From: Pseudohongiella sp.
Lineage (GTDB): Bacteria > Pseudomonadota > Gammaproteobacteria > Pseudomonadales > Pseudohongiellaceae
DNA length: 64,000 bases
Assembly: GCF_011050365.1 (NCBI RefSeq)
Contig: NZ_DRFV01000006.1
Span: 62,001 to 126,000 of the forward strand
Direction: 5' to 3'
Part shown: positions 16,634 to 26,217 of the stretch, in pieces
Numbering within the stretch: position 1 is the stretch's first letter
How the letters are laid out: every line of letters begins with the position of its first letter
Notes under the pieces: model-generated
Database searches by the model: none
Told to the model about the DNA's origin: nothing
What the model saw: the letters and a program-made list of their open reading frames with translations, nothing else
Made by a program: the position numbers and the translations under genes

Positions 16634-16674
16634 TTGATCAGGATCATGTTGCAGGGCGGGCCTGAGGGTAGGAT
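16634..16674 (+). promoter_or_regulatory. FNR/ANR-type box with class II promoter geometry
   Basis: TTGAT-CAGG-ATCAT at 16634-16647 matches the FNR/ANR consensus TTGAT-N4-ATCAA at 9 of 10 fixed positions. A TAGGAT -10 element lies at 16669-16674, placing the start of transcription near 16681 and the box centre at about -41, the usual position for FNR activation. It would drive the haem-c lipoprotein gene and possibly cbpA-cbpM when oxygen is low. Pattern-based; not tested. Confidence 0.5.
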
Positions 16675-16745
16675 ACGGGTCAGGTAAGTGTTATCAAACG
16701 TACGTGCCGCGGGTATTCATTCGCGGTAACCAGGAGGGATTTCAC

Positions 16746-17249
16746 ATGCGCTCAATCAAGACAACAATGCTTACGATCGCCGCTGTCGCAACGTTGGCAG
16801 CCTGTTCCAGTGATTCTGATTCAGACGGCGCGCAGGCTCGCCTGCCCATCAGTTTAAACGAAGTCATGGTTGCACTCGTAAACGATGCTGCCAACCCAAT
16901 CTGGCGCGCCGACTGGGATGAACCGCAAACTGACGAAGAGTGGCGCGAAGTAGAACGCCAAGCTTACCAGATTCAGGTGGGCGGCGCTTTGTTGCAAATT
17001 CCCGGCAACGGCCCCATGGACGACGAATGGGTCGCTGATCCGGCCTGGAACCAATATGCAGCCCAGATGAGTGAGGCTGGCCGGCACGCGGTCCGGTCCG
17101 CGCGCGCCCAGGACCAGACCCTGATTCGACGCGCCGGTGATGACCTGGTGGCAAGCTGTGAAGCCTGTCATATGGCGTTCAAGCCGGACCTTCCGACCAT
17201 GGATATGTTCGGTGAACTACCGGAACCACCGTCGGTGTCTGTGCAGTAA
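16746..17249 (+). CDS. Lipoprotein with one c-type haem site
   Basis: A 167-residue envelope protein: [20 protein letters not shown] is a lipoprotein signal with lipidated Cys20. The body is helical and ends with a haem-c attachment motif CEACH (Cys138, His142) near the C-terminus. That placement is the arrangement of cytochrome c' and cytochrome c-prime-like four-helix proteins. Expected to be a periplasm-facing, membrane-tethered electron or gas-binding haem protein. AGGAGGGA precedes the start at 16746. The FNR/ANR-like promoter upstream fits an oxygen- or NO-related role. I cannot name the subfamily with certainty; the sixth haem ligand is not identifiable by eye. Confidence 0.75.
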   Translation: MRSIKTTMLTIAAVATLAACSSDSDSDGAQARLPISLNEVMVALVNDAANPIWRADWDEPQTDEEWREVERQAYQIQVGGALLQIPGNGPMDDEWVADPAWNQYAAQMSEAGRHAVRSARAQDQTLIRRAGDDLVASCEACHMAFKPDLPTMDMFGELPEPPSVSVQ

Positions 17250-17269
17250 TATCGGGTTTATCTGGCACC

Positions 17270-18220
17270 ATGGATTTCAAGGATTATTACAAGACTCTGG
17301 ATGTCGCAACTGACGCCGACCTGAAGGCAATCAAGACTGCCTACCGCAAACTTGCGCGTAAATTTCACCCCGATGTCAGTTCGGAAACCGATGCTGCCGA
17401 GCGCTTCAAGGAAGTGGCAGAGGCCTATGAAGTGCTCGGTGATGAAAAAAAACGCGCTGAGTATGACGAAATCCGCAAGCATGGTGGCCGCCAGCAGGGT
17501 CCGGGTGCCAGCGGTTTTGGTGGCGCAGGTAGTTTCACTGGTAGCCAGGGCGGCAGCTACAACGAACAGGATTTTTCTGACTTCTTTTCATCCGTTTTTG
17601 GTGAGCGCGGCCGACGCGCCTCCGGTTTCGATGATGCGTCCGGATTCCGTAGCCGTGGTCGTGACATCGAAGTAGAAATGCCGATCTTTCTGGAAGATAC
17701 CCTGGCGGAAGAGTCCAAGCAGATAAAATATGCCTTGCCGCATTACGACGCGAACGGGCAACGTCTGCAAGACATCACCAAAACCCTGAATGTCAGGATT
17801 CCCCAAGGTGTGGCAGATGGCGAACGTATTCGCCTGAAGGGGCAGGGTGCACCGGGCCTGGGTGAGGGGCCTGCCGGTGATCTGTACTTGCGGGTAAGAC
17901 TGGTGCCGCATCCGCTGTTTGATGTCGAAGCCCATAACCTGCTCACCACCGTGCCACTGGCACCCTGGGAAGCGGCGCTGGGTGGTAAAATCACCGTGCC
18001 CACGTTGCAGGGCAAGATTCAGCTGACTATTCCGCCCAACAGTCAGTCCGGGCAGCGTTTGCGCATCAAGGGCCGGGGACTGCCGATGAAGTCCGGCACT
18101 GGCGACCTGTTCGCGGTACTTAAAGTGGTGATGCCGCCCTCGGCGGACGAGCCAACGAAAAAACTTTGGCAACAACTGGCTGAGCAACAGGCCGGTTTTG
18201 ATCCACGCAATAGTGCGTAG
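17270..18220 (+). CDS. cbpA: DnaJ-class co-chaperone CbpA
   Basis: A 316-residue J-domain protein that stimulates DnaK and, in E. coli, binds curved DNA. J domain at 1-70 with the essential HPD triad at 33-35 (KFHPDVS), then a Gly/Phe-rich linker at about 75-125 ([17 protein letters not shown]), then two C-terminal beta client-binding domains. The Cys-rich zinc domain of DnaJ is absent, separating CbpA from DnaJ. A CbpM-like gene follows after 37 bases, the standard partner arrangement. The start lies 20 bases after the haem lipoprotein gene, so it may also be read from that promoter. Confidence 0.93.
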   Translation: MDFKDYYKTLDVATDADLKAIKTAYRKLARKFHPDVSSETDAAERFKEVAEAYEVLGDEKKRAEYDEIRKHGGRQQGPGASGFGGAGSFTGSQGGSYNEQDFSDFFSSVFGERGRRASGFDDASGFRSRGRDIEVEMPIFLEDTLAEESKQIKYALPHYDANGQRLQDITKTLNVRIPQGVADGERIRLKGQGAPGLGEGPAGDLYLRVRLVPHPLFDVEAHNLLTTVPLAPWEAALGGKITVPTLQGKIQLTIPPNSQSGQRLRIKGRGLPMKSGTGDLFAVLKVVMPPSADEPTKKLWQQLAEQQAGFDPRNSA

Positions 18221-18257
18221 ATCTTCTTACGGTCGGTAAGCACTGGAGTTGATTCAC

Positions 18258-18557
18258 ATGGACATTCACATCACCTTGCAGGAAGTCTGTAGCAGCACCG
18301 GCCTGAGTCGGGAGACGGTGATCGATATCGTTGATCATGGCATCGTGGAGCCGCAAGGAGACAGGCCAGAGTTATGGCGGTTCGACGACCAGTGCCTGTG
18401 CATTGTGCAGCGCGCGCGGCGCCTGCGAGAGGATCTGGAATTGAATTGGCAAGGCATCGCGCTGGTGATTGAGTTGCTGGAGCACAGGGATCGCCTGAAA
18501 ACCGAAAATGAAGCCTTGCTGCGGCGCCTGCAGCGTTTTGACTCACATCAGTCCTGA
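18258..18557 (+). CDS. cbpM: Chaperone modulator CbpM
   Basis: A 99-residue MerR-like helical protein expected to bind the J domain of CbpA and block its stimulation of DnaK. The sequence HITLQEVCSSTGLSRETVIDIVDHGIVEP and the helical tail ending in a coiled-coil-like ELLEHRDRLKTENEALLRRLQRF segment match the family in order and length (about 100 residues). ATG 18258 is chosen with CTGGAG upstream; an in-frame TTG three codons earlier is less likely. Position directly after cbpA is diagnostic. Confidence 0.88.
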   Translation: MDIHITLQEVCSSTGLSRETVIDIVDHGIVEPQGDRPELWRFDDQCLCIVQRARRLREDLELNWQGIALVIELLEHRDRLKTENEALLRRLQRFDSHQS

Positions 18558-18562
18558 CAGCC

Positions 18563-19858
18563 TCAACGTGGATGGAAAGTGATTTGCACCCGCGTTCCCC
18601 GGCCCGGTTCACTTTGCAGCTCGATTTGCCAGCTCAGGCGTTCACACAGTCGTTGTACAAGATTCAGACCAAGCCCGGTGCCCTGTGCTTTTGTGCTGAA
18701 GCTGTTCTCAAACACACGTTCCATATTTTCTGTCGGAATACCTTCGCCGCTATCACTGACCTCAAGCGCATCCTGTTTGATTCGCACGGTAATTTCCCCA
18801 TTAACGGTGTGCTCTACAGCGTTGCGTAACAGGTTACTGATCACGATCTGGATAAGGCTTTCGGATTCGTCCAGTTGCAATGGAGCCTCGGCGGCAACAG
18901 TTACCCGTGTGTTCCGCTCCGCAAGCTGAGGCTGCAGCTCGTCAATCAGATGCTCCACCAGTGGTTTCACCGGTGTTGCAGAGGCAGACTGAAGCGGCCG
19001 GGCCTCCTCTCTTGACAGCAACAGGCTGACTTCAATAAATCCCAGCATGTCATGACAGGCCCGTTTGATGCGGTTGATGGCACGTCCGGCAGCGGCATCG
19101 CCGCGTATCAGTGTCGACTGTGACTCCAGCACTTCAATGGCGCCGGTCACCACAGATAATGGCGTGCGCAGCTCATGGCTGGCTGCTGTAGTGAAATATT
19201 TCTCGCGCGCTACAAATCCATCCAGCCGCTCCAGGTAGGCATCAAACGCCTGTGCGATACGGCCGACTTCGTTACCGGTAAATTCAGCACTTAGACGAAT
19301 GCCTCGTTGCTGAGGTTGAACCCCGGCAATGCGTTCCGTCAGCTGCCGCAGTGGCGTCAATACCGCTGCCGATGCCTTGACTGCCGAGACCAGCGTTATC
19401 ATCAGCATCAGGGCAATACCGAGAACCATTAGAAGCAATACCCGATGCTCCTGGTTCTCCCACTCGGTAATGTCGTAGGTCAGAACAGCAGGTGTTTCGC
19501 TTTGAGTGCTGACCTCAACCTGATAATAATTGTCGTCCACCCGCACGCTATGATGAGAGCCAGGTGGCAGCTGTGCAAAAGTCGCGGGCATGCCTGTCAA
19601 TGCATCACCGGTATACAGCGCCCAGTCGGGCAGCAATCGCATATCCAGGGAAGCCGGCCCTTCAGGTGCTGCCATCATCAGGGTTAATTGTTCCTCAACC
19701 ATGTGGCCAAAAGCGACGGCTTCCAGACGGACTTTTATTTCCCATATGGCGATGACAAACACACTGCTGATCAGTGTGACCAGTACCACGATGGCAAGAA
19801 TTAATCGCGAACGCAGGCTGAGCGAACGATCAGAGACAATTGTAGTAGTGGTATGCAT
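18563..19858 (-). CDS. Sensor histidine kinase adjacent to the RND efflux operon
   Basis: A membrane sensor kinase of 431 residues: N-terminal helix at about 15-40, periplasmic sensor loop at 41-135 of about 95 residues, second helix at about 138-162, HAMP-like linker, HisKA with ASHELRTPLS (phospho-accepting His228), and a C-terminal ATPase domain with N box NLLRNAVEHT, SDSGEGIP and the GTGLGLNLVQ G2 box. The start is 4 bases after the response regulator stop (19863 on the minus strand), so they form one operon. Divergent from the CusCBA-like pump, it probably senses a periplasmic metal or drug and induces the pump. The sensor loop has no obvious metal-binding cluster visible by eye. Confidence 0.88.
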   Translation of the reverse strand: MHTTTTIVSDRSLSLRSRLILAIVVLVTLISSVFVIAIWEIKVRLEAVAFGHMVEEQLTLMMAAPEGPASLDMRLLPDWALYTGDALTGMPATFAQLPPGSHHSVRVDDNYYQVEVSTQSETPAVLTYDITEWENQEHRVLLLMVLGIALMLMITLVSAVKASAAVLTPLRQLTERIAGVQPQQRGIRLSAEFTGNEVGRIAQAFDAYLERLDGFVAREKYFTTAASHELRTPLSVVTGAIEVLESQSTLIRGDAAAGRAINRIKRACHDMLGFIEVSLLLSREEARPLQSASATPVKPLVEHLIDELQPQLAERNTRVTVAAEAPLQLDESESLIQIVISNLLRNAVEHTVNGEITVRIKQDALEVSDSGEGIPTENMERVFENSFSTKAQGTGLGLNLVQRLCERLSWQIELQSEPGRGTRVQITFHPR

Positions 19859-19862
19859 GATG

Positions 19863-20552
19863 TTAGTTCCTGGAATCTTCAGGCTCGGTTAACCGGTAGC
19901 CGGTGCCGTGGACAGTTTGCAGAAGTTTGTCAGCAAAAGGTTTGTCAATCGCGTTGCGTAAGGCATAGATATGTGTTCTGAGAATATCGCTGTCAGGAGG
20001 GTCCTCGCCCCAGACTTCACGCTCCAGCTCATCCCGGGTCACCACCCGGTGCGAATTTCGCATTAGCACCTCCAGCAGTTTGCGCTGGACCGGATTCAGT
20101 TCCAGTGACACTCCGTCGCGCTCGGCGCGCAAGGTGCCCAGGTCAAAGTGCAATGTGCCAACTTGCAATGTGTCTGATGTGCCGTGACGTTCATGACGAT
20201 TAACCAGCGCTTTGAGTCGCGCTTCCAGTTCCTTGATGGAGAATGGTTTGACCAGATAGTCATCGGCACCCGCAGCGAACCCCATAAGCTTGTCATCCAG
20301 CTGGTCGCGTGCAGTCAGCATCAGCACCGGCGTTGAGGTTTCTCCACGTTCGCGCAATGCACGACAGATGGACAGGCCATCCATACCTGGCAACATTACA
20401 TCCAGCACAATGACATCGTAGCTATTGCTGGTGGCCAGCTGCAGTCCACCCGGACCGGTCACTGCGAAGTCGAGCGTGTGCCCCAAGGGCTCAAGATAAT
20501 CGGCAATGTTTTCTGCGATATCCCGATTGTCCTCTACGATCAGTATTCTCAT
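19863..20552 (-). CDS. OmpR-family response regulator
   Basis: A 229-residue DNA-binding regulator: receiver domain with ILIVEDN acidic pocket, phospho-acceptor Asp51 (VIVLDVMLPGMDG), Thr in MLTARD and Lys in DYLVKPF, followed by a winged-helix effector (LELNPVQRKLLEVLMRN, HIYALRNAIDKP, TVHGTGYRL). ATG 20552 starts at the canonical MRILIVEDN; the frame runs open further upstream but that extension has no family similarity. It shares a 210-base divergent intergenic region with the RND operon, where three TCGACA-type repeats lie, and most likely controls it. Confidence 0.9.
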   Translation of the reverse strand: MRILIVEDNRDIAENIADYLEPLGHTLDFAVTGPGGLQLATSNSYDVIVLDVMLPGMDGLSICRALRERGETSTPVLMLTARDQLDDKLMGFAAGADDYLVKPFSIKELEARLKALVNRHERHGTSDTLQVGTLHFDLGTLRAERDGVSLELNPVQRKLLEVLMRNSHRVVTRDELEREVWGEDPPDSDILRTHIYALRNAIDKPFADKLLQTVHGTGYRLTEPEDSRN

Positions 20553-20651
20553 CTGCGTAATCCTGATATTGGCATGTTTGCATTCTGCCACGGTTGTTGC
20601 GAAAAATTTGTCAATTCCTTTGCCGGTAATGAAAACTTTTGCCATCACTCT

Positions 20652-20709
20652 TTGATCCAGATCATAGAAATGGCTGATCGACAAAGCCTGTCGACAAAAT
20701 TTCGACATT
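20652..20709. promoter_or_regulatory. Divergent control region: FNR/ANR-like box and TCGACA repeats
   Basis: Between the regulator and the efflux operon lie TTGAT-CCAG-ATCAT (20652-20665, 9 of 10 fixed positions of the FNR/ANR consensus) and three direct repeats: TCGACAAA at 20678 and 20691, and TCGACATT at 20702. Their 13- and 11-base periods are about one helical turn, the usual spacing for an OmpR-family regulator, so they are candidate sites for the adjacent response regulator. Confidence 0.4.
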
Positions 20710-20762
20710 TGCCTGCGTACACTGGCGCTACTTTCATTATCCACTATGCAAGGAGTGACGGT

Positions 20763-22025
20763 TTGAAACACTCTGTTCTGTCAGCAACATGGCTGAAACC
20801 CTGTATCGCTGCCGCCGTGGCGTTAGCCATTACTACTCAGGCATTGGGCATCGATCACGAACCGCTTGCCCGCAGTGAGCAGGTGGATGTGCACACCGTG
20901 ATGCAATCTGCACTGGACGCCGCCCCGGAAAAAATGCTGACAGCGTCAGCCGCTGATCAGGCATTGGCATATCGCACGTTGGGGCAACGCTGGATTGTTG
21001 GTGCCCCATCATTGGAAGCCAGTGTTATTAACGACTCTCTGCTCAGTGATGTTGGCCAGCGTGAGCTGGAAGCTGGCGTGCAGGTGCAGTTATGGCGCCC
21101 TGGTGAGCGTCGCGATGCATTGCAGCGAGGATCCGCCTACGATCAACGTAATCAGGCATGGCAGTCATGGTACCAGTTAATGATTGCCGGTCGCGTGCGT
21201 GAGTCACTGGCTGAATTGGAGCAGGCCGACCTGGTCATGGCAAGCGCGATGCAGGCGCAACAGGATGCCAGCCGTCTGCTGGACATGACACGACAATTGC
21301 AACAGGCAGGCAGTGCCGCTGAGATGGACGTGCTTCAGGTCGAAAGCCTGCTGCTCGCTGCTGACAAACAGGTACTGGAAGCTGACGCAATGGTGGTGGA
21401 CGCCGAGCGCGAATATCAGATATTGACCGGCGGGCTGACTACGCGGCCTGCCCAGGCACATCAGGAGCAACAGAGCGGGGCTGAGGAAATCAGCAGCAGT
21501 CATCCGCAGATACAGTTGCTGCAAGCCGATCTGAATATCAGCGAAGCAACCATTCTGAGCGCCGAGCGTCAGGCTAAAGGTAGTCCAGCCGTGCAGTTTG
21601 GCGTCCGCCGCGAGCGGGGTGCTTTTGCTCAGCCTTACGTGGAAAGCGTTGGTGTCAGTGTTTCCATTCCGCTCAACAGTAGGCGCGTGGTCAATGCCAG
21701 TACCAGTGAGGCGCGCGCTAACCGGACTGCAGCGGAGGTTGCTCTGATAAGTCAGATGCGGGAATTGACGCAACAAATGCATGAGATCGAACATCAACTA
21801 CACACGCTGGCGCAGACCTTGCCATTGAGCGAGCGCGACCGCGACCTGAGCCAGCGCCAGATGCAGATGGCTGAAACTGCTTTTATCAATGGTGAAGTGG
21901 ACATGACCTATGTGGTCAGGGCCATGCAACAGGCCCGCAACGCCGACTACGAATTCAACCAGCTTCAGCAACAGCAACACCACCTCATCTCTCAATACAA
22001 CCAGATTTTCGGAGTCCTGCCATGA
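20763..22025 (+). CDS. Outer-membrane efflux protein (TolC/CusC-like), TTG start
   Basis: The outer-membrane channel of a tripartite pump, 420 residues. The start is TTG at 20763, chosen because AAGGAG lies 7 bases before it and MKHSVLSATWLKPCIAAAVALAITTQALG is a proper signal peptide. The rest is long alpha-helical, Gln/Ala-rich coiled coil in two repeats (for example RESLAELEQADLVMASAMQAQQDASRLL; EARANRTAAEVALISQMRELTQQMHEIEHQL), as in the OEP family. No lipobox is seen, unlike many CusC/OprM proteins. The stop overlaps the adaptor start by four bases (ATGA). Confidence 0.85.
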   Translation: MKHSVLSATWLKPCIAAAVALAITTQALGIDHEPLARSEQVDVHTVMQSALDAAPEKMLTASAADQALAYRTLGQRWIVGAPSLEASVINDSLLSDVGQRELEAGVQVQLWRPGERRDALQRGSAYDQRNQAWQSWYQLMIAGRVRESLAELEQADLVMASAMQAQQDASRLLDMTRQLQQAGSAAEMDVLQVESLLLAADKQVLEADAMVVDAEREYQILTGGLTTRPAQAHQEQQSGAEEISSSHPQIQLLQADLNISEATILSAERQAKGSPAVQFGVRRERGAFAQPYVESVGVSVSIPLNSRRVVNASTSEARANRTAAEVALISQMRELTQQMHEIEHQLHTLAQTLPLSERDRDLSQRQMQMAETAFINGEVDMTYVVRAMQQARNADYEFNQLQQQQHHLISQYNQIFGVLP

Positions 22026-23122
22026 AAGCAGCATCCACCCGTCTGCTGAATATTTGTTCAGCGTTAGTGTTAATGGCCACCGCCACTGCGATTTCCGCTC
22101 AGGAAGTGATCTCTTTGTCAGACAGTGAAATGCGCGAGCTGGCAATACTGTTCGCGCCTGCAAGCCCCGTTGGCAATACTGACGGTGAGCGGGTGCCTGC
22201 CACGGTCATTGCCTCACCTGAGGCGAGCAATACTGTGCACAGTTGGTTTGAAGGTGTCCTCAGTCAATGGCATGTTGCGCCCGGAGACAGCATAACCACC
22301 GGCACACGAATCGCTACTTTGCGCAGTGAGGAGCTGCTGACAACCCAGCAGGAATTGCTCAGGGCGACGATCGCGCAGGAGAGCGCCGAAGCGGTGCTGC
22401 GTCGGGACCAGAATCTGTTTGATGCTGGCGTGATTGCTGAAGCCCGGCTGACCGAGACCCGCCGCCAGCACCAGCAGGCGATTGTCACTGTGTCATCCAT
22501 CAGGCAACGCCTGCTCAGCGCAGGCATTGCCGCCGCAGATATTGACACTCTGGTCGGCTCGCAACAGGCGACGGGGACATACACCCTGCGAGCTGGACAG
22601 ACCGGGCGGATTGTTCGTCGTCTTGTGCAAGCAGGTGACTACATCGCCGATGGCAGCGCCGTGGCCGTCACCGCCGATGATGATCTGCCCTGGCTGAGCG
22701 CGCAAGTGCCAGCCTATCTGGTTGGTGAATTGAGCCCGGGTCAAAGTTTGCGTGTTGTTGAGCAGGGCACAGAGCTGACACTGCGCCAGGTTGATCAACA
22801 GATAGACCCTCGATCACAGACCATCAGCGTGCTGGCTCAGTTTGCCGGCGCCAGCAACTGGGTTCCCGGGCAGACGCTGACGCTGATTTTGCCGCCGGCG
22901 AACGGGGGCATCCGCATCCCGTCCAGCGCCGTGGTGTTTAACGGTGCAGACACGACCGTTTATGTTCGTCGTCCGGGGGGGGTGGAGTCTCGCACCCTGG
23001 CGTTAGAGACCATGGGGCGCAACTACCTGGCCGCCAGCGGTATCAGCGCGGGCGAGGAGATCGTGATCCAGGGCGCTGCCGTACTGAAAGGTATTCAGCT
23101 GGGACTGGGAGGTACACAATAA
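22022..23122 (+). CDS. Periplasmic adaptor (membrane fusion protein, CusB/CzcB-like)
   Basis: Links the inner-membrane RND pump to the outer-membrane channel. 366 residues with signal peptide (LVLMATATAISAQ). Order: barrel-sandwich half-motif (GVLSQWHVAPGDSITTGTRIATLRSEEL), an alpha-hairpin at about 105-165 (QQELLRATIAQESAEAVLRRDQNLFDAGVIAEARLTETRRQH), the second sandwich half (GRIVRRLVQAGDYIADGSAVAVTAD) and beta-barrel/membrane-proximal domains ending in IQGAAVLKG. No Met-rich or His-rich metal-binding extension is visible at the N-terminus, so the cargo is not shown to be a metal. Overlaps the channel gene by 4 bases and touches the pump gene (1-base overlap). Confidence 0.87.
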   Translation: MKAASTRLLNICSALVLMATATAISAQEVISLSDSEMRELAILFAPASPVGNTDGERVPATVIASPEASNTVHSWFEGVLSQWHVAPGDSITTGTRIATLRSEELLTTQQELLRATIAQESAEAVLRRDQNLFDAGVIAEARLTETRRQHQQAIVTVSSIRQRLLSAGIAAADIDTLVGSQQATGTYTLRAGQTGRIVRRLVQAGDYIADGSAVAVTADDDLPWLSAQVPAYLVGELSPGQSLRVVEQGTELTLRQVDQQIDPRSQTISVLAQFAGASNWVPGQTLTLILPPANGGIRIPSSAVVFNGADTTVYVRRPGGVESRTLALETMGRNYLAASGISAGEEIVIQGAAVLKGIQLGLGGTQ

Positions 23123-26100
23123 TGCTGTCCCAACTGGTTCAATTATCACTGAGTCAGCGCCTGCTGACAGGGCTGTTGGCGCTTCTGGTGGCAGGGTTTG
23201 GCATGAGTGCGCTGTTTCAGCTGCCCATTGATGCTTTTCCGGACATTTCACCAACACAGGTCAAGATCATCATCAAGGCGCCTGGCATGACACCGGAAGA
23301 GGTGGAGGCCCTGATCACGCAACCGGTGGAGGTGGAACTGTTAGGTATTCCGCGCAAAACCATACTGCGCTCCATATCCAAATACGCACTCAGTTCCATT
23401 ACGCTGGATTTCGAAGAAGGCACTGACATTTACTGGGCACGGCAGCAGGTGGCTGAACGCCTGAATAATGTCTGGGGCGATCTTCCCGGCGATATCAGCG
23501 GCGGACTGGCGCCGATGAGCACGCCGCTGGGTGACATGTTCATGTTTACCGTCGAAAGCGACACCATGACGCTGGAGGAAAAGCGTTTCCTGGTGGACTG
23601 GACCATCAGACCGGCGCTGCGCACAGTACCGGGTGTTGCCGATGTCAATGCGCTGGGCGGTTATGTGCGCACCTATGAAGTGATACCTGATGCCGCTGCC
23701 ATGGCGAGACTGAATGTCATCCACGAACAGTTGATTTCCGCCCTGCAGACCAGCAACAAGAATGATGGTGCCGGTCGGATTGATCAGGGTGAAGAAGCGC
23801 TGTTGGTTCGTGTATCAGGCGCCATTGGCAGTCTGCAGGATATTCGCGACATTCGTGTCATGGACAGCGACGGACAACCCGTGCCGCTGTCGCAGCTCGC
23901 GACCGTGACCAGCGGCACCATGGAGCGGTATGGTTCCGTGACCGCCGACGGCACCGGCGAAGCCGTACAGGCATTGGTGATTGGCATGACCGGTGCCAAT
24001 GCCCGGGACGTTGTTAACGGCGCCAAGGCCAAAATGGCAGAGATTGAAGCCACTCTGCCAGAGGGCACGTATTTTGATGTGTTCTATGACCGCAGTATCC
24101 TGATTGCCGGCGCGGTGAATACTGTCACCAAAGCGTTGCTGGAAGCGGTGGCGCTGGTGGTCATTCTGCTGGTGCTGTTTCTGGGTAATATCCGCGCTGC
24201 AGTCACCGCCGCGATGATTCTGCCATTCTCGGCGTTGGTTACATTCCTGTTGATGAACAGCGTCTCCATGACTGCCAACCTGATGAGCCTGGGGGGGCTG
24301 GTGATCGCCATCGGAATTCTGGTTGATTCCGCCATTGTGGTAGTAGAAAACATTGTCGCGACTATGAGTCATCATGGCGGGCAGAACCGGCTGCCAAGAT
24401 TACACGTGATTTTTCGTGCCGTGAAATCTGTTGCGGTGCCGGTTACTTCCGGCATCCTGATTATTATCATTGTATTCCTGCCACTGTTGTCACTGGAAGG
24501 TCTGGAAGGCAAGCTGTTTGGGCCGGTGACCATGACTATTGTGTTTGCGCTGATCGCTTCGCTGATTTTGTCACTCACGGTTATTCCCGTGGTTGCGTCC
24601 TATCTGATAACCAGGGCTGAGCACGATGAACCGTGGCTGGCCAGGAATCTGTTGCGTGTGTATACGCCGTTACTGTCAAAGGCGCTGGCCAAACCGATCT
24701 ATGTGATCGGGCTTGCATCCGCTTTGCTGGTCGCCACCGTTGCCATCTTCCCTCTGGTCGGTAAAACCTTTATGCCGACCATGGATGAAGGTGACATGAT
24801 CATACAGATGGAATTGATCCCGTCGATCAATCTGGAAACCTCAACAAGGATGGTTACCGAGGTAGAAAAAGCCTTGCTGGCCGAGATACCGGAGATTCAA
24901 CGCCTGGTATCACGGACTGGCTCCGATGAGATCGGTATGGACCCGATGGGTCTTAATGAAGTCGACATGTTCCTGCACCTGAAACCTGCCAGCGACTGGC
25001 AAGCCGGATCCAAGGCAGGGCTCGAGCAGAACCTGCGTACCGTCATGGATCGATATCGTGGTATCAATTACGGCTTCACCATGCCCATTGATATGCGTGT
25101 CTCCGAGATGTTGACCGGCTCTCGCGGTGATGTCGCCATTAAACTGTTTGGAACCGACCTGGATGCACTGAACAACTATGCACAACGCATATCTGACACG
25201 GTGGCAACAATCCCCGGGGCCGTTGATACCACGGCGACGCTGAACGAGGGCGCGCAATATCTGCAGATTACTGTTGACCGCATCCGTGCCGGGGAACTGG
25301 GCCTGGACGCCGACCAGTTGCAGCGTCGACTGCGTGCACAAATTGAGGGTCTGGATGTGGGGACTGTCATAGAGGATGGTGCCCGTGTGCCATTGATGAT
25401 CCGCTTTGACAAGATCATGGGGGATGGTGACGCCGCCATGCGTAACAATCTGATCAGTCTGCCGGACGGAGGATTTGTGCCGTTGTCCAGTGTTGCGACT
25501 ATTGCCCGTGTGGAAGGTCCGGTGACGATTAATCGGGAAGACGGGCAACGTTTTGCCGTAATACGGACCAATGTGGAAGAACGGGATCTGGTGGGGTTTG
25601 TCGATGAGGCGCGACAGGTCATAGCACAGCAACTGGAGCTGCCGGAAGGGTATACGCTGGAGTGGGGCGGTGAATTTGAAAATCAGCAGCGGGCGGCAGC
25701 GCGCCTGGCACTCGTGGTACCTGTAGCACTGCTGATGATTGCACTGGTGTTGTTCATGACCTTTCACTCGCTTAAGCAGGCCGTCATTATCCTGTCCAAT
25801 ATTCCATTTGCCATGACCGGTGGACTGCTCGCCCTGTGGTTGACCGGGGAATTCCTGTCAGTACCTGCGTCAGTGGGGTTCATTGCGTTGCTTGGCATTG
25901 CTGTGCTCAATGGCGTGGTCATGATGTCGCACTTCAATCATCTGGCGGACAAGGGTATGCCTGCGGCTGACGTTGCATTTGAAGGAGCATTGCGCCGGCT
26001 ACGTCCGGTCATGATGACTGCCTCGATTTGTGCAATCGGTCTGGTACCACTGTTGCTGGCAACGGGCCCCGGCTCGGAGATCCAGAAGCCGTTGGCCATT

Positions 26101-26217
26101 GTGGTGATCGGTGGTTTGATCAGTTCCACGCTGTTGACCCTGTTTTTACTGCCAATCGTTTACCGACACTTTCACAAAAATGAACACAACGCGACGGTTG
26201 CAGGAGAGCCCGTATGA
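23122..26217 (+). CDS. RND-family efflux pump, CusA/CzcA-like
   Basis: The proton-driven inner-membrane pump, 1031 residues, the usual length for RND transporters. It has the N-terminal helix followed by FPDISPTQVKIIIKAPGM (typical of the heavy-metal CzcA/CusA branch), large periplasmic loops, and twelve predicted helices. TM4 carries AIGILVDSAIVVVENI: the Asp and Glu of the proton relay spaced as in CusA (AIGxxVDxAIVxxEN), not the DFGxxVDG of CzcA. The sequence is thus nearest the monovalent-metal/CusA or the unclassified HME-like group. Cargo is not determinable; Cu/Ag or organic compounds are both possible. The stop overlaps the next gene by 4 bases. Confidence 0.88.
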   Translation: MLSQLVQLSLSQRLLTGLLALLVAGFGMSALFQLPIDAFPDISPTQVKIIIKAPGMTPEEVEALITQPVEVELLGIPRKTILRSISKYALSSITLDFEEGTDIYWARQQVAERLNNVWGDLPGDISGGLAPMSTPLGDMFMFTVESDTMTLEEKRFLVDWTIRPALRTVPGVADVNALGGYVRTYEVIPDAAAMARLNVIHEQLISALQTSNKNDGAGRIDQGEEALLVRVSGAIGSLQDIRDIRVMDSDGQPVPLSQLATVTSGTMERYGSVTADGTGEAVQALVIGMTGANARDVVNGAKAKMAEIEATLPEGTYFDVFYDRSILIAGAVNTVTKALLEAVALVVILLVLFLGNIRAAVTAAMILPFSALVTFLLMNSVSMTANLMSLGGLVIAIGILVDSAIVVVENIVATMSHHGGQNRLPRLHVIFRAVKSVAVPVTSGILIIIIVFLPLLSLEGLEGKLFGPVTMTIVFALIASLILSLTVIPVVASYLITRAEHDEPWLARNLLRVYTPLLSKALAKPIYVIGLASALLVATVAIFPLVGKTFMPTMDEGDMIIQMELIPSINLETSTRMVTEVEKALLAEIPEIQRLVSRTGSDEIGMDPMGLNEVDMFLHLKPASDWQAGSKAGLEQNLRTVMDRYRGINYGFTMPIDMRVSEMLTGSRGDVAIKLFGTDLDALNNYAQRISDTVATIPGAVDTTATLNEGAQYLQITVDRIRAGELGLDADQLQRRLRAQIEGLDVGTVIEDGARVPLMIRFDKIMGDGDAAMRNNLISLPDGGFVPLSSVATIARVEGPVTINREDGQRFAVIRTNVEERDLVGFVDEARQVIAQQLELPEGYTLEWGGEFENQQRAAARLALVVPVALLMIALVLFMTFHSLKQAVIILSNIPFAMTGGLLALWLTGEFLSVPASVGFIALLGIAVLNGVVMMSHFNHLADKGMPAADVAFEGALRRLRPVMMTASICAIGLVPLLLATGPGSEIQKPLAIVVIGGLISSTLLTLFLLPIVYRHFHKNEHNATVAGEPV

